The notes: generated from the letters alone by a model not told the origin. A stretch of DNA of 64,000 nucleotides from Mycobacterium sp. Aquia_213 (GCF_026625985.1 NZ_CP113116.1:3596001-3660000), one strand, 5' to 3'. Shown: positions 42,487 through 52,832, counted from the stretch's first letter. Program-made: numbers and translations.

Positions 42487-44259
42487 CTATCCCCGTCCCG
42501 TCTTCAGCTTCGACGCAGCCCCGCGTTCGCGGGCGACCTGCTGGACAGCGCCCAGGCCGTTGTACGCGGGCTTTGCCAGCGTCGGAGATTTGGAGGCCAG
42601 GTACACCAGCGGCCAGGTCACCAGGAACACCACCACGATGTCGAGGACCGTGGTCAGACCCAACGTGAAGGCGAATCCGCGCACCTGTCCGATCGCCAGG
42701 CCGTACAGCACCGCGGCGGCCAGGAAGGTGACGGCGTTACCCGACACGATCGTCTTGCGGGCGCGGACCCAGCCGCGCGGCACCGCGGAGCGGAACGTGC
42801 GGCCTTCCCGGATCTCGTCTTTGATGCGCTCGAAGAACACCACGAACGAGTCCGCGGTGGTACCGATACCGATGATCAGACCGGCGATACCGGCCAGATC
42901 CAGGGTGTAGTTGATCTGCCGGCCCAGGATCACCAAGATCGCGAAAATCATTGCGCCGGAAGCAGTCAGCGATATCGCCGTCAGCAATCCCAGCACCCGG
43001 TAGTACAGCAGCGAGTACAGCAGCACCAGGATCAAGCCGATCCCGCCCGCGATCAGCCCCGCGCGTAACGAGGTCAATCCCAGTGTCGCCGAGACGGTTT
43101 GGGCCTCCGACGATTCGAAGGACAGCGGCAGCGAGCCGTACTTCAGCACGTTGGCCAGCTGCTTGGCGGTTGCGGCGGTGAACGGCGGTTCCCCGCCGGA
43201 GATCTGGGTGCGCCCACCGGGGATCGCTTCCTGGATCATCGGCGCGCTGACAACCTGGGAGTCCAGCGTGAACGCGGTCTGGGTGCCGATGTGGGCGGCG
43301 GTGAAGTCCGCCCAGGTGTTCGCCGCGGCGGGCCTGAACTGAACGTCGACGACGTAGCCGATGCCGCGCTGGTTCATCGTCGAGCTGGCGTCCTGGATCT
43401 GATCGCCACTGATGATCGACGGCCCCAGCAGGTAGACGTACTTGTGGTCGGTGGAGCAGGTCACCAGGGGCAGGGCCGGGTCGTCGTTACCCGCCAGAAT
43501 GTCTTCTTTGTCGCAGTGCGCGGCCTCCCACTGCTGGGCGACCATCTGAATGTAGGGGTTGGCGCTCTGCCGAAAATCCTTCATCACGTGGATGCGGTCG
43601 GCGAGATCCTTGCGCGGATCGGGCGGCCCGGGCACCTCGGGCGGCGGTGCGTCGGCGGCCGGTCCGCCGGGTGCCGGTGCCGGGCTGGGCGTCGGCGGGG
43701 GGTCCTGCGGGTAGGGACGCGGTTGCGGCGCCGGCCGTCCGGGCGGCGGTGCGGGATGGCCCGCGGGCGGCGCGGGCTGGCCGGCAGGTGGTGGCGTGGG
43801 CTGGCCGGCAGGTGGCGGTGCCGACTGGCCGGGCGCCCCGGGCGGGGTGCCGGCCGGGGGCTTGGGTTCGGCGGCTTGGGCCGGGCTCGAGTTGAGCACC
43901 GGGCGGATGTAGAGCCGGGCGGTCTGCCCCAGATTGCGGGCCTCGTTGCCGTCGTTGCCCGGCACCGTGATGACCAGGTTGTCGCCGTCGACCACGACCT
44001 CCGAACCGGAGACGCCCAGGCCGTTGACGCGCGCGCTGATGATCTGCTGTGCCTGCGCCAGCGCCTCCCGGCTCGGGCGCGAGCCGTCCGGTGTGCGCGC
44101 GGTCAACGTGACACGGGTGCCGCCCTGCAGATCGATGCCGAGCTTCGGGGCGGCGTGCTTGTCCCCGGTGAGAAACACCAGCAGGTAGACGCCGATCAGC
44201 AAGACGAAGAAAACCGACAGGTTGCGGGCAGGGTGCACCGGCGCCGAAGACGATGCCAC
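42487..44259 (-). CDS. secD: protein-export membrane protein SecD
   Basis: This 590-residue SecD has motif KLGIDLQGGTRVTLTARTP after the first transmembrane segment, a large periplasmic P1 domain and the conserved LAGIAGLIIGIGTTADSFVVFFERIKDEIREG block with five further membrane segments. A proline-rich insertion of about 85 residues (~131-215) with repeated PPPAGQP units interrupts P1; M. tuberculosis SecD also has such a region. The start ATG at 44259 has GGAGAT upstream. Confidence 0.96.
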   Translation of the reverse strand: MASSSAPVHPARNLSVFFVLLIGVYLLVFLTGDKHAAPKLGIDLQGGTRVTLTARTPDGSRPSREALAQAQQIISARVNGLGVSGSEVVVDGDNLVITVPGNDGNEARNLGQTARLYIRPVLNSSPAQAAEPKPPAGTPPGAPGQSAPPPAGQPTPPPAGQPAPPAGHPAPPPGRPAPQPRPYPQDPPPTPSPAPAPGGPAADAPPPEVPGPPDPRKDLADRIHVMKDFRQSANPYIQMVAQQWEAAHCDKEDILAGNDDPALPLVTCSTDHKYVYLLGPSIISGDQIQDASSTMNQRGIGYVVDVQFRPAAANTWADFTAAHIGTQTAFTLDSQVVSAPMIQEAIPGGRTQISGGEPPFTAATAKQLANVLKYGSLPLSFESSEAQTVSATLGLTSLRAGLIAGGIGLILVLLYSLLYYRVLGLLTAISLTASGAMIFAILVILGRQINYTLDLAGIAGLIIGIGTTADSFVVFFERIKDEIREGRTFRSAVPRGWVRARKTIVSGNAVTFLAAAVLYGLAIGQVRGFAFTLGLTTVLDIVVVFLVTWPLVYLASKSPTLAKPAYNGLGAVQQVARERGAASKLKTGRG

Positions 44260-44346
44260 TTTCCTTATATCTCCTTGGTAATCGGTTCTTACCCCGACAG
44301 AGCCTACGTGCCCGCTTCGCGGAAACCGCTCATCGGACCGGGGTGG

Positions 44347-44706
44347 TCACTGATCTTTGGTCGCGCGGCTCTCGTCGGCCGGGCCCGGGGCGTCATCGGA
44401 TTCTTCCAGGTCGTCGTCGTCTTCCTCGAATTCCTCGAAGTCGTCCTCCGGGAGGATCTTGTCGCGGATGGCCAGCTTCATCCAGGTGGTCACCACGCCG
44501 TCGGCGATCTCGAGGTCGACGGTGTCGTCGGTGAATGCGACGACGGTGGCCTCCATGCCGGACGTCGTGTGCACGCGATCCCCCGGCTGCAACGACTCCT
44601 GCAGGTCGATGGTGGCTTGCATCGCCTTCTTCTGGCGGCGCGACGCCAGGTACATGAACCCGCCCATGATCAGCAGGAACGGCAGGAACAAAAGCAAACT
44701 ATCCAT
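44347..44706 (-). CDS. yajC: preprotein translocase subunit YajC
   Basis: This 119-residue protein has one N-terminal membrane segment (LLLFLPFLLIMGGFMYLA) then RRQKKAM and the YajC domain QESLQPGDRVHTTSGMEATVV. A long acidic tail (DDFEEFEEDDDDLEESDD) follows, typical of mycobacterial YajC. The start at 44706 is used because the membrane segment begins there. It heads the yajC-secD-secF cluster. Confidence 0.93.
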   Translation of the reverse strand: MDSLLLFLPFLLIMGGFMYLASRRQKKAMQATIDLQESLQPGDRVHTTSGMEATVVAFTDDTVDLEIADGVVTTWMKLAIRDKILPEDDFEEFEEDDDDLEESDDAPGPADESRATKDQ

Positions 44707-44917
44707 CGAACGTGCCTGTCTTTCGTATCGGTATCGCTGGGTTTTCGAGGGTCCAGTGTGCCCGTCCAGTCTGGCAGCCCCGAGGTCGCAGCGAATCGGC
44801 ACCTGCGCGGACCGCCCGGACCGGCGCTGCAGCCGAGTCCTCGGCACGCGCCAAGACCACTGGAACAGATAGGCTTTCAGCGCGACGCGACCCGCGTGTC
44901 GCCGGGAGGAGGACGTC

Positions 44918-46267
44918 GTGGCCAGCCTCGAACAGACCCGCCAGCTGGTTACCGAAATCCCCGGTCCCCGGTCGCTGGAGCTGAACAAGCGCCGCACCTC
45001 GGCGGTGTCCCACGGCGTGGGCGTCACCCTCCCCGTGTTCGTCGCCCGCGCCGGCGGCGGCATCGTCGAGGACGTCGACGGGAACCGGCTCATCGACCTG
45101 GGCTCCGGCATCGCCGTCACCACGATCGGCAACTCCTCGCCGCGGGTGGTCGACGCGGTGCGCGAACAGGTCGCCGAGTTCACCCACACCTGCTTCATGG
45201 TCACGCCGTACGAGTCCTACATCGAGGTCGCCGAAGAGCTGAACCGGATCACCCCAGGCTCGGGCGAGAAGCGTTCGGTGCTGTTCAATTCCGGGGCCGA
45301 GGCCGTCGAGAACGCCATCAAGATCGCGCGCTCCTACACCCGCAAACCCGCCGTCGTGGCCTTCGACCACGCCTATCACGGCCGCACCAACATGACGATG
45401 GCGCTGACGGCGAAGTCGATGCCGTACAAGAGCGGCTTCGGCCCGTTCGCGCCGGAGATCTACCGGGCGCCGATGTCCTACCCGTACCGCGATGGCCTGC
45501 TCGACAAGGACCTGGCCACCGACGGCGAGCTGGCCGCCGCGCGGGCGATCGGCATCTTCGAGAAGCAGGTCGGCGCCGCCAACCTGGCCGCCGTCATCAT
45601 CGAGCCCATCCAGGGCGAGGGCGGATTCATCGTCCCGGCCGAGGGCTTCCTGCCGGCGCTGGTGGACTGGTGCCACAAGAACAATGTGGTGTTCATCGCC
45701 GACGAGGTGCAAAGCGGCTTCGCGCGCACCGGGGCGATGTTCGCCTGCGAACACGAGGGCCCCAATGGTCTAGAGCCCGACCTGATCTGCACCGCCAAGG
45801 GCATCGCCGGCGGGCTGCCGCTTTCGGCGGTGACGGGCCGGGCCGAGATCATGGACGCCCCGCACGTCAGCGGCCTGGGCGGCACCTTCGGCGGCAACCC
45901 CGTTGCCTGCGCGGCGGCCCTGGCCAGCATCGAGACCATCGAGAACGACGGGCTGATCGAGCGCGCCCAGCAGATCGAGCGCCTGACCACCGACGTGCTG
46001 CTGCGGATGCAGGCCGGCGACGACCGGATCGGCGACGTGCGCGGCCGCGGCGCCATGATCGCCGTCGAGCTGGTCAAGTCCGGCACCAGCGACCCCGACG
46101 CCGAGCTGACCAACAAGCTGGCCACCGCGGCCGGCGCCGCCGGAGTCATCGTGCTGACCTGCGGCATGTTCGGCAATGTCATCCGGCTGTTGCCGCCGCT
46201 GACCATCAGCGACGAGCTGCTTACCGAGGGCCTCGAGGTCCTGCGCCTGCTGCTGGCCGACCTGTAG
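44918..46267 (+). CDS. gabT: 4-aminobutyrate aminotransferase
   Basis: This 449-residue PLP-dependent class III aminotransferase is identical in length to Rv2589. It has the substrate-loop GSGIAVTTIGNSSPRVV, the PLP-binding region NSGAEAVENAIKIAR, DEVQSGFARTG and the PLP lysine in CTAKGIAGGLPLSAVTG. AGGAGG lies 6 nt before the GTG start. It converts GABA and 2-oxoglutarate to succinic semialdehyde and glutamate; the neighbouring carboxylic acid reductase could act on aldehyde or acid products, which is inference. Confidence 0.93.
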   Translation: MASLEQTRQLVTEIPGPRSLELNKRRTSAVSHGVGVTLPVFVARAGGGIVEDVDGNRLIDLGSGIAVTTIGNSSPRVVDAVREQVAEFTHTCFMVTPYESYIEVAEELNRITPGSGEKRSVLFNSGAEAVENAIKIARSYTRKPAVVAFDHAYHGRTNMTMALTAKSMPYKSGFGPFAPEIYRAPMSYPYRDGLLDKDLATDGELAAARAIGIFEKQVGAANLAAVIIEPIQGEGGFIVPAEGFLPALVDWCHKNNVVFIADEVQSGFARTGAMFACEHEGPNGLEPDLICTAKGIAGGLPLSAVTGRAEIMDAPHVSGLGGTFGGNPVACAAALASIETIENDGLIERAQQIERLTTDVLLRMQAGDDRIGDVRGRGAMIAVELVKSGTSDPDAELTNKLATAAGAAGVIVLTCGMFGNVIRLLPPLTISDELLTEGLEVLRLLLADL

Positions 46268-46286
46268 AGCGGGTCAGGGTCCAGTC

Positions 46287-49121
46287 ATGGCCCGGATGAT
46301 CCACCGGTTCGCGGTGCCCATCATCTTGGGCTGGCTGGGAGTTGTCGTCGTCCTCAGTGTCGCCGTCCCGCAGCTCGAAGCGGTCGCGGAACAACACTCG
46401 ATCTCGCTGGTACCCAAGGACGCACCTTCATACCGGGCGACGAAGCACATCGGCACGGTGTTCAAGGAAGGAAACTCGGACAGTTCCGCGGTGATCGTCC
46501 TGGAGGATGATCACCGCCTCGACGACGCGGCCCACACGTACTACGACGGGCTGATTCGCAAGTTGCGGGCCGATCCGATGCACGTGCAGAGCATCCAGGA
46601 CTTCTGGGGAGATCCACTCACCGCCGCGGGCGCGCAAAGCAATGACGGCAAAGCCGCACTGGTTCAGGTGAATCTTGCGGGTAATCAAGGCGAGTTACGG
46701 GCCACCGAATCCATCGAAGCCGTCCGCAGGATCGTCGGCGGTTCGCCCGCACCGCCCGGGCTAACGGTGGGGATCACCGGGGTTGCGGCGTTCGCTTCGG
46801 ATTTGAAACACAGTGGCGACGCATCGATGCTCAAGCTGACTTTGACCACGGTTGCCGTGGTCTTTTTCATTCTGCTGTTCGTCTACCGTTCGATCGTCAC
46901 CGTGATCCTGCTGCTGGTCACGGTCGGAGTCGAATTGGCCGCGGCGCGCGGCGCCGTCGCTCTTGTGGTGCACAACAGCGCCCTGGGCCTCACTCCATTC
47001 GCGGTCAGTCTGCTCACCTCGCTGGCCATCGCGGCGGGAACCGACTACGGGATCTTCATCGTCGGGCGCTACCAGGAAGCCCGGCAGGCCGGCGAGGACC
47101 CCGAAGCCGCGTTCTACACGATGTATCGCGGAACCGCGCACGTCATCATCGGTTCCGGATTGACGATCGCCGGGGCGATTTTCTGCCTCGCCTTCGCCCG
47201 AATGCCGTCGTTCCAAACCCTGGGCGTGCCCTGCGGGGTGGGGATCGTCGTCACGACGGCGGTCGCGCTCACGCTGGGGCCGGCGGTGCTGACCGTGGGC
47301 AGCCGGTTCGGCCTGTTCGAGCCCAAACGGGTCGTCCAGGTCGGTCGGTGGCGGCGAATCGGCACGGCGACCGTGCGCTGGCCCGCACCGATTCTCGCCG
47401 CGACACTGACGGTCGCGCTGGTCGGGCTGCTCGCACTGCCGGGATACCGGGCCAGCTACGACGACCGCGTGTATCTGCCCGCGGCCATCCCGGCCAACAA
47501 GGGATTCGCGGCCGTGGCACGCCATTTCTCGCAGGCGCAGATGAAGCCCGAGGTTTTGATGATCGAAACGGACCATGATATGCGAAATCCGGCGGATTTC
47601 CTGGTCCTGAATAAGCTGGCAAAGGCCGTGCTCGCCGTCCCGGGTATTTGGCGGGTCAAAGCGATAACCCGACCCAGTGGACTGCCGTTGGAACACGCCA
47701 CTCTGCCATTTCAGATCAGTTTACGAAATGCCGCGATGCTGCAAACGATGAAGCAGCAGCAAGACCGGATGAAAGACCTGCTGTCCCAGGCCGACGAGAT
47801 CGCGAAGACCATCGACATCACCCAGCGCCTGTATGACCTGATGCAGCAGCTCGCTGACACGACGCATCACCTCACTGTCAACACCCATGACACCGTGGCG
47901 ATCACGACCGAGTTGCGGGACAACATTTCGGGATTCGACGATTTCTTGCGGCCGATCCGAAGTTACTTCTACTGGGAGAAGCACTGTTTCGACATTCCCA
48001 TCTGCTGGTCGGTGCGGTCGCTGTTCGATTCCTTCGACGGTATTGACGAGATCAGCGACAAACTGGCCGAACTGGCAACAGACCTCGATCGCGTCGACGT
48101 GCTGATGCCGCGGCTGAATGCCGAACTACCCGTGATGATTTCGACCATGCAGACGTTGCGGACCATGATGCTGACCATGCACAGCACCATGTCGGGCGTG
48201 CTGGCCCAGATGAACCAACTGGGCGAGAACCCGACCGCGATGGCGCACGCTTTCGACACCGCCAGGGACGACGACTCGTTCTACCTGCCACCGGCGGTCT
48301 TTGAGAACAAGGACTTTCGGCGGGCGATGGATGGTTTCGTGTCGCCGGATGGGCACGCGGCCCGCTTCATCATCGAGCACCGGGAAGATCCGGCGACGGT
48401 CGAGGGTATCGCGCGGATCGAACCGATTCGGACGGCCGCCGAGGAGTCGCTCAAAACGACTCCGCTGTCGGGTAGCGGGATCTATCTGGCCGGAACCGCG
48501 GCCACCTTGAAGGACACTTCCTCGGGAGCCAGGTGGGATCTGCTGATCGCGGGAACGTCATCTCTTTGTCTCATTTTCATTATCATGCTGGTTCTGACCC
48601 GCGCCTTTGTTGCCGCCTTCGTAATTGTCGGCACGGTGGCACTTTCACTGGGCGCTTCCTTTGGGCTATCCGTGCTGTTCTGGCAATATCTGATGAGTTT
48701 CCCGTTGTATTGGCTCGTGGTCGTGACATCCGTCATCGTGCTGTTGGCCGTGGGATCCGATTACAACCTGCTGCTGGTTTCCCGATTTAAAGAGGAGATC
48801 GACGCCGGATTGAATACCGGCATCATTCGCGCGATGGGTGGCACCGGCAAGGTCGTGACCAATGCGGGCCTGGTGTTCGCGTTCACGATGGCATCGATGA
48901 TCGTCAGCGATCTACGTGCCATCGGCCAGATCGGCACCACGATCGGTATCGGCCTGCTCTTCGACACACTGCTGGTTCGCGCGTTGATGACGCCATCCAT
49001 CGCGGCCCTGCTGGGACGCTGGTTCTGGTGGCCCTTGAGCGTGCGCAACCGACCCGCCAGCGCGCTACTTCGGCCGTTCGGCGCGCGATCGTCGGTCCGT
49101 GCCCTGGTGCACAGCGAGTGA
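46287..49121 (+). CDS. MmpL-family RND transporter
   Basis: This 944-residue membrane protein has two MmpL halves: an N-terminal segment, a large extracytoplasmic loop, six-helix bundles and a second loop with long helices around residues 480-640. Conserved motifs include GTDYGIFIVGRYQEAR and GSDYNLLLVSRFKEE, the proton-relay Asp-Tyr pairs of MmpL proteins. It lies 19 bp past gabT and before the carboxylic acid reductase, where M. tuberculosis has no MmpL. No mmpS gene adjoins. The exported lipid is unknown. Confidence 0.93.
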   Translation: MARMIHRFAVPIILGWLGVVVVLSVAVPQLEAVAEQHSISLVPKDAPSYRATKHIGTVFKEGNSDSSAVIVLEDDHRLDDAAHTYYDGLIRKLRADPMHVQSIQDFWGDPLTAAGAQSNDGKAALVQVNLAGNQGELRATESIEAVRRIVGGSPAPPGLTVGITGVAAFASDLKHSGDASMLKLTLTTVAVVFFILLFVYRSIVTVILLLVTVGVELAAARGAVALVVHNSALGLTPFAVSLLTSLAIAAGTDYGIFIVGRYQEARQAGEDPEAAFYTMYRGTAHVIIGSGLTIAGAIFCLAFARMPSFQTLGVPCGVGIVVTTAVALTLGPAVLTVGSRFGLFEPKRVVQVGRWRRIGTATVRWPAPILAATLTVALVGLLALPGYRASYDDRVYLPAAIPANKGFAAVARHFSQAQMKPEVLMIETDHDMRNPADFLVLNKLAKAVLAVPGIWRVKAITRPSGLPLEHATLPFQISLRNAAMLQTMKQQQDRMKDLLSQADEIAKTIDITQRLYDLMQQLADTTHHLTVNTHDTVAITTELRDNISGFDDFLRPIRSYFYWEKHCFDIPICWSVRSLFDSFDGIDEISDKLAELATDLDRVDVLMPRLNAELPVMISTMQTLRTMMLTMHSTMSGVLAQMNQLGENPTAMAHAFDTARDDDSFYLPPAVFENKDFRRAMDGFVSPDGHAARFIIEHREDPATVEGIARIEPIRTAAEESLKTTPLSGSGIYLAGTAATLKDTSSGARWDLLIAGTSSLCLIFIIMLVLTRAFVAAFVIVGTVALSLGASFGLSVLFWQYLMSFPLYWLVVVTSVIVLLAVGSDYNLLLVSRFKEEIDAGLNTGIIRAMGGTGKVVTNAGLVFAFTMASMIVSDLRAIGQIGTTIGIGLLFDTLLVRALMTPSIAALLGRWFWWPLSVRNRPASALLRPFGARSSVRALVHSE

Positions 49122-49204
49122 CCAACCCGAAGGTCCGGCTTTTCGCAACCGGGGGTGGGCGATTTCACAGCGAAGCCCCAGGTAAAAACCATTGAGGAAT
49201 ACCT

Positions 49205-49217
49205 TTAGCTTCGCTAA
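49205..49217. promoter_or_regulatory. inverted repeat upstream of carboxylic acid reductase
   Basis: TTAGC-TTC-GCTAA is a perfect 5-bp inverted repeat with a 3-bp centre, 66 bp before the ATG of the reductase. It could be an operator half-site pair. Confidence 0.35.
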
Positions 49218-49282
49218 CGTTCTAAGTATCAGCGCAGCGTCGCGCCAACAGCCTGAACTTCTCAGCAATGCAAGGAACTGTT

Positions 49283-52200
49283 ATGTCGACTACCACTCGC
49301 GAAGAGCGGCTAGAGCGCCGCATTGAGAATCTGACCGCTACCGACGCACAGTTCGCCGCCGCCAAGCCGGACCCGGCGGTCGTCGAGGCCCTCGATCACC
49401 CTGGACTGCGCCTTCCGCAGATCGTCCGGACAGTGCTCGATGGTTACGGTGACCGCCCGGCCCTCGGACAGCGCGCCGTCGAATTCGTCGCGGACCCCAG
49501 CGGTCGCACGGTGCTGGGGCTGCTCCCCCGCTTCGACACCATCACCTACGCTGAACTGCGCGAACGCGCCGATGCAGTGGCCCGGGCCCTGACCGACGAC
49601 GCGCTGCAGCCGGGCGACCGGGTGGCGGCGCTGGGCTTCAACAGCGTCGACTTCACCACCATCGACATCGCACTCGGCGTGGTCGGCGCGGTAGGGGTCC
49701 CGCTGCAAACCAGCGCAGCGGTCACGCAGCTCACGCCGATCGTGACCGAGACCGAGCCTGCCGTGTTCGCGGCGAGCGTGAACCAGCTGGCCGACGCCGT
49801 CGAGCTGATCCTGAGCACCGACCACCGTCCCAGCAAACTCGTGGTGTTCGACTACCACCCGGAGGTCGACGACGAGCGCGAAGCCGTGGAAAGCGCCCGC
49901 GCACGGTTGACCGACGCCGCGGTGCCCGTCGAGTCCCTGGCCGAGCTGACGCGGCGCGGCCGGGCATTGCCCGCCACAGCGGCGGCGGACGTCGACGACG
50001 ACGCACTGGCGCTGTTGATCTACACCTCCGGCAGCACCGGCGCACCCAAGGGCGCGATGTATCCCCGGCGCAACGTCGGCAAGATGTGGTGCCGGTCGAG
50101 CCGCAACTGGTTCGGCGAGACCGTCGCCTCGATCACCCTGAACTTCATGCCGATGAGCCACGTCATGGGACGCGGCATCCTCTACGGCACGCTCGGCAAT
50201 GGCGGCACGGCCTACTTCGCCGCCCGCAGCGACCTGTCCACCCTGCTGGAAGACCTCGAGCTGGTGCGGCCCACCGAGATGAACTTCGTGCCGCGCATCT
50301 GGGAGACGTTGTACAGCGAATACCAGCGCCGCATCGACCGCGGCGGCAGTGCAGCCGAGGTCATGAACGAAGTGGCGCAGGATCTGCTGGGCGGGCGATT
50401 CATCTTCGCGATGACGGGCTCGGCGCCCACCTCCCCGGACCTGAAGGCATGGGTGGAAAACCTGCTCGACATGCACCTGCTGGACGGCTACGGCTCCACC
50501 GAGGCCGGGATGGTGCTGTTCGACGGCGAGGTGCAGCGTCCGCCGGTGATCGACTACAGACTGGTCGACGTGCCGGACCTGGGCTACTTCGCGACCGACC
50601 GGCCGTACCCGCGCGGCGAGCTGCTGCTCAAGACCGAGAACATGTTCCCCGGCTACTACAAGCGCCCGGAGACCACCGCCGGGGTGTTCGACCCGGACGG
50701 CTACTACCGCACCGGCGACGTCGTGGCCGAAATCGCGCCCAACAAGGTGGTTTACGTCGACCGCCGCAACAACGTGCTCAAACTTGCGCAGGGCGAATTC
50801 GTCACCGTGGCCAAGCTGGAGGCGGTGTTCGGCAACAGCCCGCTGGTGCGGCAGATCTACGTCTACGGCAACAGCGCGCACCCCTACCTGCTGGCGGTGA
50901 TCGTGCCGAGCGAGGAGGCGCTGTCGCGGTTCGGCGCCGATGAGCTCAAGGGACGGATCGCCGACTCGCTACAGGTGGTCGCCAAGGAAGCCGGTCTGCA
51001 GTCCTACGAGGTGCCGCGCGACTTCCTCATCGAGACAACGCCTTTCACGCTGGAGAACGGTCTGCTGACCGGTATCCGCAAGCTGGCGTGGCCAAAGTTG
51101 AAGCAGCACTACGGCGAGCGGCTCGAACAGCTCTACACCGACCTGGCCGCGAGCCAGGCCAACGAGCTGAGCGAACTGCGCCGCAGCGGCACCACCGCGC
51201 CGGTGCTGGAATCGGTGCGCCGGGCCGCCGCCGCCCTGCTGGGCGCGGCCAGCACCGAGCTGACACCCGACGCCCACTTCACCGATCTGGGTGGAGACTC
51301 GTTGTCGGCGTTGACATTCGGCAACCTGCTGCACGAGATCTTCGAGGTCGACGTGCCGGTGGGCGTGATCGTCAGCCCGGCCAACGACCTGGCGGCCATT
51401 GCCGCCTACATCGAGGCCGAACGCCAGGGCACCAAGCGGCCCAGCTTCGCATCGGTGCACGGTCGCTTCGAACCTGGGCAAGCGGTCGAGGTGCACGCCG
51501 GCGACCTCACGCTGGACAAGTTCCTCGACGCCGAGACCCTGGCAGCCGCACCGAGTCTGGCCGCCCCGGCGACCGAGATCCGCACCGTGCTGCTGACCGG
51601 CGCCACCGGCTTCCTCGGCCGCTACCTGGCCCTGGAATGGCTGGAGCGGATGGACCTGGTCGACGGCAAGGTGATCGCGCTGGTCCGCGCCAAGTCCGAC
51701 GAGGACGCGCGCGCCCGGCTGGACAACACCTTCGACAGCGGCGACCCCAAACTGCTGGCGCACTACCAGGAGTTGGCCGCCGATCACCTCGAGGTCATCG
51801 CCGGCGACAAGGGCGAGGCCAACCTCGGCCTGGACCAGCAGACCTGGCAGCGGCTGGCCGACACCGTCGACCTGATCGTCGACCCCGCCGCATTGGTCAA
51901 CCACGTGCTGCCCTACAGCGAGCTGTTCGGCCCCAACGCCTTGGGCACCGCCGAGCTGATCCGCATCGCGCTGACCGGGAAGAAGAAGCCGTACACCTAC
52001 GTGTCCACGATCGGGGTGGGCGACCAGATCAAGCCGGGCGCGTTCATCGAGGACGCCGACGTCCGCCAGATCAGCGCGACCCGCCAGATCGACGACAGTT
52101 ACGCCAACGGCTACGGCAACAGCAAGTGGGCCGGTGAGGTGCTGCTGCGCGAGGCCAACGACCTGTGTGGCCTGCCGGTGGCGGTGTTCCGCTGCGACAT

Positions 52201-52771
52201 GATCCTGGCCGACACCAGCTACGCCGGTCAGCTCAATGTGCCGGACATGTTCACCCGGATGATGCTGAGCCTGGTGGCCACCGGAATCGCGCCGGCCTCG
52301 TTCTACGAGCTCGACGCCGACGGAAACCGGCAGCGGTCGCACTACGACGGGCTGCCGGTGGAGTTCATCGCCGAAGCCGTCTCGACGCTGGGGGCGCAGA
52401 ACGTGGAGAGCTTCCAGACCTACCACGTGATGAACCCCTACGACGACGGCATCGGGATGGACGAATTCGTCGACTGGCTGATCGCCGACGGCAACGCGAT
52501 TCAGCGGATCGCCGATTACGGCGACTGGCTGCCGCGGTTCGAGACCGCTCTGCGGGGCCTGCCGGAGAAGCAGCGCAACGCCTCGCTGTTGCCGCTGTTG
52601 CACAACTACCAGAAGCCGGAGCACCCGATTCGCGGGTCGATGGCGCCGACCGACCGGTTCCGTGCGGCGGTCCAGGACGCGAAAGTCGGTCCGGACAAAG
52701 ACATTCCGCACATTTCCGCGCCGATCATCAACAAGTACATCAGCGACCTACGCCTGCTGGGCCTGCTGTAA
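49283..52771 (+). CDS. fadD9: carboxylic acid reductase (FadD9-type)
   Basis: This 1,162-residue multidomain enzyme reduces carboxylic acids to aldehydes with ATP and NADPH. An adenylation domain (~1-650) has LLIYTSGSTGAPKGAM, DGYGSTEAGM and YRTGDVV; a phosphopantetheine carrier domain has Ser673 in DLGGDSLSAL; a C-terminal reductase begins at LLTGATGFLGRYLALEW (~770) with the catalytic Tyr/Lys YANGYGNSKWAGE. ATG 49283 follows AAGGA; ATG 49268 would add five residues. Full-length and intact compared with M. tuberculosis FadD9. Confidence 0.96.
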   Translation: MSTTTREERLERRIENLTATDAQFAAAKPDPAVVEALDHPGLRLPQIVRTVLDGYGDRPALGQRAVEFVADPSGRTVLGLLPRFDTITYAELRERADAVARALTDDALQPGDRVAALGFNSVDFTTIDIALGVVGAVGVPLQTSAAVTQLTPIVTETEPAVFAASVNQLADAVELILSTDHRPSKLVVFDYHPEVDDEREAVESARARLTDAAVPVESLAELTRRGRALPATAAADVDDDALALLIYTSGSTGAPKGAMYPRRNVGKMWCRSSRNWFGETVASITLNFMPMSHVMGRGILYGTLGNGGTAYFAARSDLSTLLEDLELVRPTEMNFVPRIWETLYSEYQRRIDRGGSAAEVMNEVAQDLLGGRFIFAMTGSAPTSPDLKAWVENLLDMHLLDGYGSTEAGMVLFDGEVQRPPVIDYRLVDVPDLGYFATDRPYPRGELLLKTENMFPGYYKRPETTAGVFDPDGYYRTGDVVAEIAPNKVVYVDRRNNVLKLAQGEFVTVAKLEAVFGNSPLVRQIYVYGNSAHPYLLAVIVPSEEALSRFGADELKGRIADSLQVVAKEAGLQSYEVPRDFLIETTPFTLENGLLTGIRKLAWPKLKQHYGERLEQLYTDLAASQANELSELRRSGTTAPVLESVRRAAAALLGAASTELTPDAHFTDLGGDSLSALTFGNLLHEIFEVDVPVGVIVSPANDLAAIAAYIEAERQGTKRPSFASVHGRFEPGQAVEVHAGDLTLDKFLDAETLAAAPSLAAPATEIRTVLLTGATGFLGRYLALEWLERMDLVDGKVIALVRAKSDEDARARLDNTFDSGDPKLLAHYQELAADHLEVIAGDKGEANLGLDQQTWQRLADTVDLIVDPAALVNHVLPYSELFGPNALGTAELIRIALTGKKKPYTYVSTIGVGDQIKPGAFIEDADVRQISATRQIDDSYANGYGNSKWAGEVLLREANDLCGLPVAVFRCDMILADTSYAGQLNVPDMFTRMMLSLVATGIAPASFYELDADGNRQRSHYDGLPVEFIAEAVSTLGAQNVESFQTYHVMNPYDDGIGMDEFVDWLIADGNAIQRIADYGDWLPRFETALRGLPEKQRNASLLPLLHNYQKPEHPIRGSMAPTDRFRAAVQDAKVGPDKDIPHISAPIINKYISDLRLLGLL

Positions 52772-52780
52772 GACAGCGCA

Positions 52781-52820
52781 AAACCGATCGCCAGCCTGTC
52801 AACGGGCCGGCGATCGGTTT
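52781..52820. terminator. bidirectional stem-loop terminator
   Basis: Perfect 12-bp arms AAACCGATCGCC (52781-52792) and GGCGATCGGTTT (52809-52820) enclose a 16-nt loop between the carboxylic acid reductase and the convergent membrane protein gene. The stem can extend through flanking GCGC bases. It should terminate transcription from both sides. Confidence 0.75.
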
Positions 52821-52832
52821 GTGCGCGATGCT

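Noticed and set aside
49201..49222. Possible iron-regulator (IdeR) box before the carboxylic acid reductase
   Set aside because: The TTAG...GCTAAC halves are one base too close and the outer bases do not match the 19-bp consensus; only the short inverted repeat is kept.
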